Source of the DNA: Microcebus murinus
Lineage: Eukaryota; Chordata; Mammalia; Primates; Cheirogaleidae
Assembly (NCBI RefSeq): GCF_040939455.1
Contig: NC_134129.1
Span: 19,294,001 to 19,358,000, forward strand
Reading direction: 5' to 3'
Length of the DNA: 64,000 nt
Part shown: positions 58,876 through 64,000 of the stretch, piece after piece
How positions within the stretch are numbered: position 1 is the first letter of the stretch
Layout of the letters: the number at the start of each line of letters is the position of its first letter
The notes under the pieces: generated by a model
What the model was told of the DNA's origin: nothing
The model's database searches: none
Seen by the model: the letters and a program-made list of their open reading frames with translations, nothing else
Made by a program: the position numbers and the translations under genes

Positions 58876-59789
58876 CAGGCAGTTCCCGGGGTTACAGACA
58901 CCTGACTGTAACCCCGGCGTTCCATATTTACAAATGGGCTCCCAAGCCTCCCAATAAGGATAATTGATAATGAAATAATTAAATTGATACTTGGGGAACT
59001 AATTTCTTCCACACATGTAAACAAACTCGCATTTCATAAGCAGTTCTTTGGCTCAGTGTCTTTTACGTTAGCGGCTGGTCAGTCCCATTGTTTACACGGT
59101 CACTTACGTACAGCGTCACTTTTGTCTTCACTTTTTAAATTTCATTTTGTGTGAGTCTGTATTTACCCTTACGACCATGCCTCCAAAGGGAAAGTCGACT
59201 GCGAGGCCAGGGGAGCCTGCAGCGAAGAGAAAGGTGATTGCAGTGCAAACAGACGTAGAAACGATGACGCATTTGGAGAAAGGCCAGATGCACCAGTCAC
59301 TGGGAAAGCATTAGGCTTCGATTGCTTGGCCAGGGGAACACCTTTATCACTTTATAAAGGATAAAGTGAGAGTAACGGAACGTGTGAAGGGCAGTGCTCC
59401 GATTGTTACTAAGCGGCGTAGTGGATTAATCATTGGAATGGAAAGGTTATTATCGATTTGTTTAGAAGATCAAAATAAGCATGACACTCTTATTAGTCTA
59501 GCACTGATGCCACATTAGATAAGTGTTAACCTTTAATATTCTTTTTTTTTTTAATTTCTCCTATCCTCCTTTCTAAACTTTTTGTGCAAGTTTTTTTTTT
59601 ATGGTATGTTTGTTTGAATGTAAAGAAAGTACACGACAGTTTCTGTAATTTATTATTACAGGACAGGGGTGTTATTATTTTTCTTATTACTGTATTTGTG
59701 CTGTTCATCTGGGATCCGAGTTACACACATGTCTCATTGAAGTCCCCTCTCAGGGACGTGTCTCCTTTATAACCTCAGGAGCACTGGTG
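58876..59789 (+). mobile_element. Tigger (pogo-type) DNA transposon relic with partial transposase
   Basis: The left end is CAGGCAGTTCCCGGGGTTAC preceded by TA (58874-58875). The right end, read inward, CCAGTGCTCCTGAGGTTATA, is a degraded version of the same terminus. Inside lies a coding remnant (59177-59518) resembling the N-terminal DNA-binding part of Tigger transposases. At about 0.9 kb the element has lost the catalytic DDE region, so it is a deletion derivative. The left end contains a strong hairpin (58886-58917). Confidence 0.8.
59177..59518 (+). pseudogene. Tigger transposase N-terminal fragment (CENP-B-like), broken
   Basis: Reading from ATG at 59177, the peptide starts MPPKGKSTARPGEP, then KRKVIAV and HLEKGQM. 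These parallel the basic start and first helix of the CENP-B-type DNA-binding domain (KRK.. LEKG). After one in-frame TAG (59312-59314) the same frame continues through a KDKVRVTE segment and TKRRSGLI, GMERLLSICLEDQNK, the typical Tigger linker (KRSGLI..ME..L..WLEDQ), and ends at TAG 59516-59518. Frame is kept over all 114 codons despite the stop, so decay is modest. The catalytic domain is missing. Confidence 0.8.
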
Positions 59790-62700
59790 TGCACGCACTT
59801 TTAGAGATGTTCTGTTACCGTCTACTGCGATTGGGATTATTTAGCATATTAAATTCAGAAGAAGAATTTCAGCCCCCTAGGGAGTGTTTAGATGCTCACT
59901 GACAACCATGCACTAGAAAAACTTGGAAGCCTCATCAGGAGAGTTTTATGTGATTCCTTCAAGCATATTCTGACACCAGACAGGAAAAAAAAAGAAAGAA
60001 AGAAAGAAATAGTCCAATTAAATGTGTTTGAAAACATCTGAATGCAAAATAAGAGTATCAAAGCTAGTCTATATCAGCTCTTTGTCATGAAAAGAGAGGC
60101 TGGAATAGAATATATGCTTAAAAACTTTGACAGATTTAATTTCCATTCAAGAAATTAAAGATATTGCTACTCTTGACTTGAAGTATAAAATTATCTTGAA
60201 AAAAGTTATTCTGTAATAAATTGCTAGTTTTATGACTACCTCATTGGTGATCAATTTGTTGGGAAAAGATAGTTGACTTTTTAAATCATTATGGAAACAA
60301 TGTAGAACCCATATGAATTAAAAACCAGCAGTACCTTTGCTGTTTTAGTAAAATGAGTTTCATTTTGAAGTAATTATTGTGTATCCTTTTGCATAATTGG
60401 GTAAAAAAAATACCAGATTTTCTTTGTGTGGCCTGGAGGTAGGGAACAGGAACAAATGCCTGCCTGCCTACCCCCCCTGCAACAGGAATTGAGAATAATT
60501 CAAAATCTACCAAGCTTGCATTAAAAGACTGTGGTAATACATGTACGCTGCATTCTTGGTATTTAGGAAAATCAAAAAACATCTGTTTTGAGCAAAGACT
60601 AAGAAATTCTATGATGTGTGTGTATTCATTGCTCATGTGTGTTTATAGTATGTGGTATTTGTATTGTATAATTTTTTTTGTGTGTGGAACATCTGAGGCT
60701 CTAGTTATAGGATTGTTTTGTTAATGAATAAGTAAATCTGAACGACACCTACGTTTCAGTACAGCTTTCCTAATGTCAACTCGTCATTCCGTACCTAGTA
60801 CCCTAAGATTAAAATAAAAACAATAAATAACAATATGCTTTCTTGAGACTCACCTAGAAAACCAAGGTAGCAACCAAGGTAGCACTTCTTTTAAAATATG
60901 AAAATCAAACTATTGCAGCAAAGCTTAACTAGAATATACAGGAGGTTTTGGCGAGCCTGGCTGTGACTCAGCTCATCCTACATTCTCCATATAGAAATAA
61001 AGATAAGAATTCTCTCATAAAGCGTTCCAGGCAGTGCAAAAGTCGTCCGTAGTTTAAAAGCACATAATTGATGACAGTCGAAAAGATAATTAATGTGTGG
61101 TATGATGATGTGCACAGGAAACATGTGATTATGGATGGAAATATAATTTAAGAAGAAGTCAGAAGCCTGTTTAAAAAAAAAAAAAGTTTCCTTATAACCA
61201 CAGGTGCTGAAGTTACCAGCACAGCATTCGCAGCAACCAATTTTATGAGCAAAGATTGGTTCAAGAATTTTAAGAAGCATTTTCATTTGTATAATGTGAA
61301 GTTAATAGGAAAGGAGGCAACAGTTGAATACATAACTGAGAAAGTATTCCCTACCAAGGCAGAAAACACGAGCTGAGCCATAGGCAGAACGAATTTCCGT
61401 TAGAATTAAAACATTCAACCGGGGAAGAAAACATGTTTCTAAATATACATCCATGCTATTTGCAGCACACACACATGCAAGGTGCACCACCAATCACAAT
61501 CATCTACTGTTACTGTTTTAGCTTTTCCGATGAGGCTTAAGTTCACAATAATTTTACTGTAACAGTGATACATGAAGTGCAGGATTGGGTTTGCTTTAGT
61601 AGGAAATATTAAAATAAAATTGACATTAATATGTTAGACCTTATTGTTAGGAGACAATTAAAATGATCATTAAAAGGATACAAGGTTGTGAGGGTGTTTT
61701 ATGTATTTCAGTGGCTTATACAAATTTGAGAGATCTGCAAAGCTCTTGTAAAGTATTGCTTGCAAATGTCCAATTTCCAATATATCTCTTTTCAATATAC
61801 TTGATCTATAAATATTGATGGCTGCCTATTCTTTCAAGATACTAAATGAAGTTGCCTATTTCCACATCAGTGCATCATTTTGTTTGCCAGTTTATATGTG
61901 GAAAAATGTGACTTCCAGGGGGGTACAAGAAGCTTTTGGTTTCCTAATTCCATATGTATGGGGAAATCTCTTTTAACTTTTTCCACTAAGGGACTTGGTT
62001 TAAAATTGTTAATGATTTAATGATCATTTGGGTCACATAAAGTTACTTTTCTTCTGTGAAACATGGAATCCTAGATACCTGTTCTTATTCTGAGGAGGTT
62101 GCTATAAGCTCTATCTTCTAAACTGTATTGGTCAGACTAGGCTGAACCTATGGTATAGTAACAGACATCAAAAAAAAAAAAAAACTTAGTGACTAGTCAA
62201 AGTGGAAGTATATTTCTTGCTCATGCCAAGTTCATTGTGATTTCGTGTATTTTTCAAGAAAGCCTTCTCTCATCTGTCAATGATTCAAGCCACTGCTATC
62301 TTATGGCTTTACCCTGACAAGGTAACGCTACCTCCACTATCATTCTAGCAAAGGAAGAGTGAGAGAATAGAACTCCCTAATGACTTACTTTTTGTCTTGG
62401 CCTAGAAGTGGACACATTCTTTCCATCCACATTTTAATGACTAGGAATATATATATGTATATATACATACACACACACATATATCTTTGCTTAATCAAAA
62501 TAAATCTTAGCAATGGAGTGTCTTTTGTATAAGAAAAGTAAAACCAGTTATATTGGTGAACACTAGTAATCTCTAACTCCAAATCTTATTCTAAATCTAC
62601 AATGCTCTTGTTTAATACAGTAAAATCCACCAAATGCCAGGAGAATGATATAAAGAATGAGATACAATGATTGCTTGTAACACCATTTAGTTACTTTGTT

Positions 62701-63734
62701 ACAATGAATTTAATAATTTTGAAAACAAAATTAAAGGAAATATCCAATATTTAAGAAAATATCAGACAGGATAACGATTGGCTCCTAAATATAAAAATTT
62801 CCCACACAGCCTCCAAATAAATGAAGTCAACTATAACCTATTTCTACAGCATGAAAACAAAATGCAATTTTCTAAAAGCTCCAGGGTACATGCACATGGG
62901 AGCAAACATCCAAAACCGGTATAGCCTACCCTGTAGCCTTTTCTTAGTGGAGAAACAGGAACATGATCTATAAAATAGAAGATAGAGCAACAGAGTCCTC
63001 ATAGTAGGAGAGCACAGAAAGTCTCACTCTGGGTGACAGAAAAATTGCAACACGTCAAATATCCACGTATAAAAAAAAATATCCTTAGGGAGTCAAAAGG
63101 AGAGGGCTGGGACATATGGGGGCCAGAGGATTAGAAGTAAAAAAAGTCTCACTTTGGGGCTGATGGAAACCACATGAAGAGGAGGCATTTGGGGAGCTTG
63201 GTGGTAAAGGGAGAGAGAAAAAAAAGGGGTAAAAAAATATGAAATCTTCAGAAACAAAAGAATATTTTACAACATCAGAAGAAACTGTATCTTTCCAATA
63301 CCCCCAACACACACAGGAGAAAAGCAATAATTAGTAAGGAAACGACACTTCACTGTATCAACAGAATATGGTAAGCTTGAACTAAGAATCTCAGTGAGCC
63401 ATTCAAACCACACAGCCTCATTTACATGTAATTAACCGTAATTACCCTTTCGGAAAAATAAAAGGTACTTAAAAAATTCAGAAAAAAAATTCACACAGCA
63501 ACCACTTCAGATCTACTACAAGAATTCAGAAAGTGACTGTCAAAACTTTTCAGTAGATGAAGATGCATCCCAACAACAATCATGAAGCAGAGGGAAATTA
63601 TAATGCAACACTCAAACATAAATTAGACAACACTAAATAAGCAATGAAAAAAGTGAAAGAATGATATGACTCACAAAGTCAACGACTCAGAATATAAACA
63701 GACCAAAAATAAGCCAAAAAGCAGGACACCTGAA
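59790..63734. other. No gene seen; mostly unassigned with simple repeats
   Basis: Simple repeats are (GAAA)n at about 59986-60009, poly-A at 61170-61183 and 62170-62185, and a TA/CA run at 62446-62484. Minus-strand frames of 63-115 codons (60289-60636, 60978-61286, 61302-61493, 63085-63327) have no supporting exon or domain evidence. Purine-rich DNA at 62800-63700 may be the eroded 5' part of an old L1/HAL1-like element. Confidence 0.35.
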
Positions 63735-63940
63735 TTAATCTCAAAAACAATATGCTAAGTGGAAGGAGCCAGTCACAAAACACAGCACATTGTACGTTTC
63801 TATTTATAAGAAATACCCGGAATAGGCAAAACTATAGAGGTTCGATGATACCATTTCATGAAACATTCAATGAAGAATTAACGCCAATATTTCTCAAATA
63901 CTTCTAAAAAATTGAAGAGGAGTGAATGGTTATCAGCCTC
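63735..63940 (+). mobile_element. Degenerate L1M fragments
   Basis: ACAATATGCTAAGTGGAAGGAGCCAGTCACAAAACACAGCACATTGTACG, TTCTATTTATAAGAAATACCCGGAATAGGCAAAACTATAGAGG match the L1M 3' UTR block AGTGAAAGAAGCCAGACACAAAA .. GTCCAGAATAGGC. Next, TTAACGCCAATATTTCTCAAATACTTC and AAAAAATTGAAGAGGAG match an ORF2 stretch that normally lies far upstream, so two L1 pieces are juxtaposed. Confidence 0.6.
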
Positions 63941-64000
63941 AGATGCCGTATGGAAAGCTCCCGGGGTAAAGTATAAGCAATATTCACTGAATTTAGGGGA

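Noticed and set aside
1..64000. CRISPR array, operon, phage, tRNA or rRNA gene
   Set aside because: No regularly spaced repeats, no dense coding, no cloverleaf or rRNA signature; this is vertebrate nuclear DNA.

Overview
This is AT-rich nuclear DNA from a primate, almost certainly a strepsirrhine and probably a lemur. The main evidence is the Alu family. Seven of the eight Alu copies carry the strepsirrhine middle segment (TATAAATAGAAAGAAATTAA, then TTGGCCAACTA and a short AT run) and the GCTCAAGGTCAGGAGTTC / GCTAGGCTGACGCCACGGCA blocks, which differ from monkey and ape Alus. L1 3' ends of the type GTAACC..TTTGTACCCCCATAATATGCTGAAA recur, which also fits. A 357-bp TTAA-flanked piggyBac-like MITE agrees with the known presence of such elements in mouse lemurs.

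I find no complete protein-coding gene, rRNA, tRNA or other RNA gene. The open frames are short and either fall in transposons or look like chance. The window is best read as intergenic or deep intronic DNA. The only gene-like signals are one exon-shaped segment on the minus strand (2130-2252, 123 bp, phase 0-0, with good splice sites) and two weaker ones near 27.4 and 43.5 kb. None could be tied to a known protein.

Layout. 0-4.7 kb: an inverted Alu pair, the exon-like segment, a candidate piggyBac remnant split by an Alu, and a hAT-type scrap. 4.7-18.7 kb: mostly unassigned sequence with an L1 3' end, L2 and MIR copies, a MaLR-type LTR and CA/TG microsatellites. 18.7-23.1 kb: a truncated Alu, an old L1 split by the piggyBac-like MITE, and three L1 pieces. 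23.1-29.1 kb: a possible conserved regulatory stretch (perfect paired-homeodomain P3 site plus a POU octamer), a segment present twice 4 kb apart, a long minus-strand L2, a DNA-transposon MITE, a MIR and an L2. 31.4-33.9 kb: an L1 with a twin-priming inversion nested in an older L1ME, itself holding an AT minisatellite. 38.1-42.3 kb: an L1 containing an Alu, a MIR, a second Alu and an L1 scrap. 44.7-46.2 kb: an L1ME split by an Alu. 50-54 kb: a perfect 26-bp palindrome, an L1 3' end, a Tigger1 MITE, a MaLR LTR and the one old AluJ-like copy. 58.5-59.8 kb: a MER5A-like element and a Tigger relic keeping the N-terminal part of its transposase. 59.8-64 kb: mostly unassigned, with L1M scraps at the end.

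Nothing here forms a gene system. The value lies in the nested insertions, the two candidate piggyBac-like elements, the palindrome and the possible regulatory block. Repeat family names come from memory of consensus sequences; no repeat library or alignment was run.
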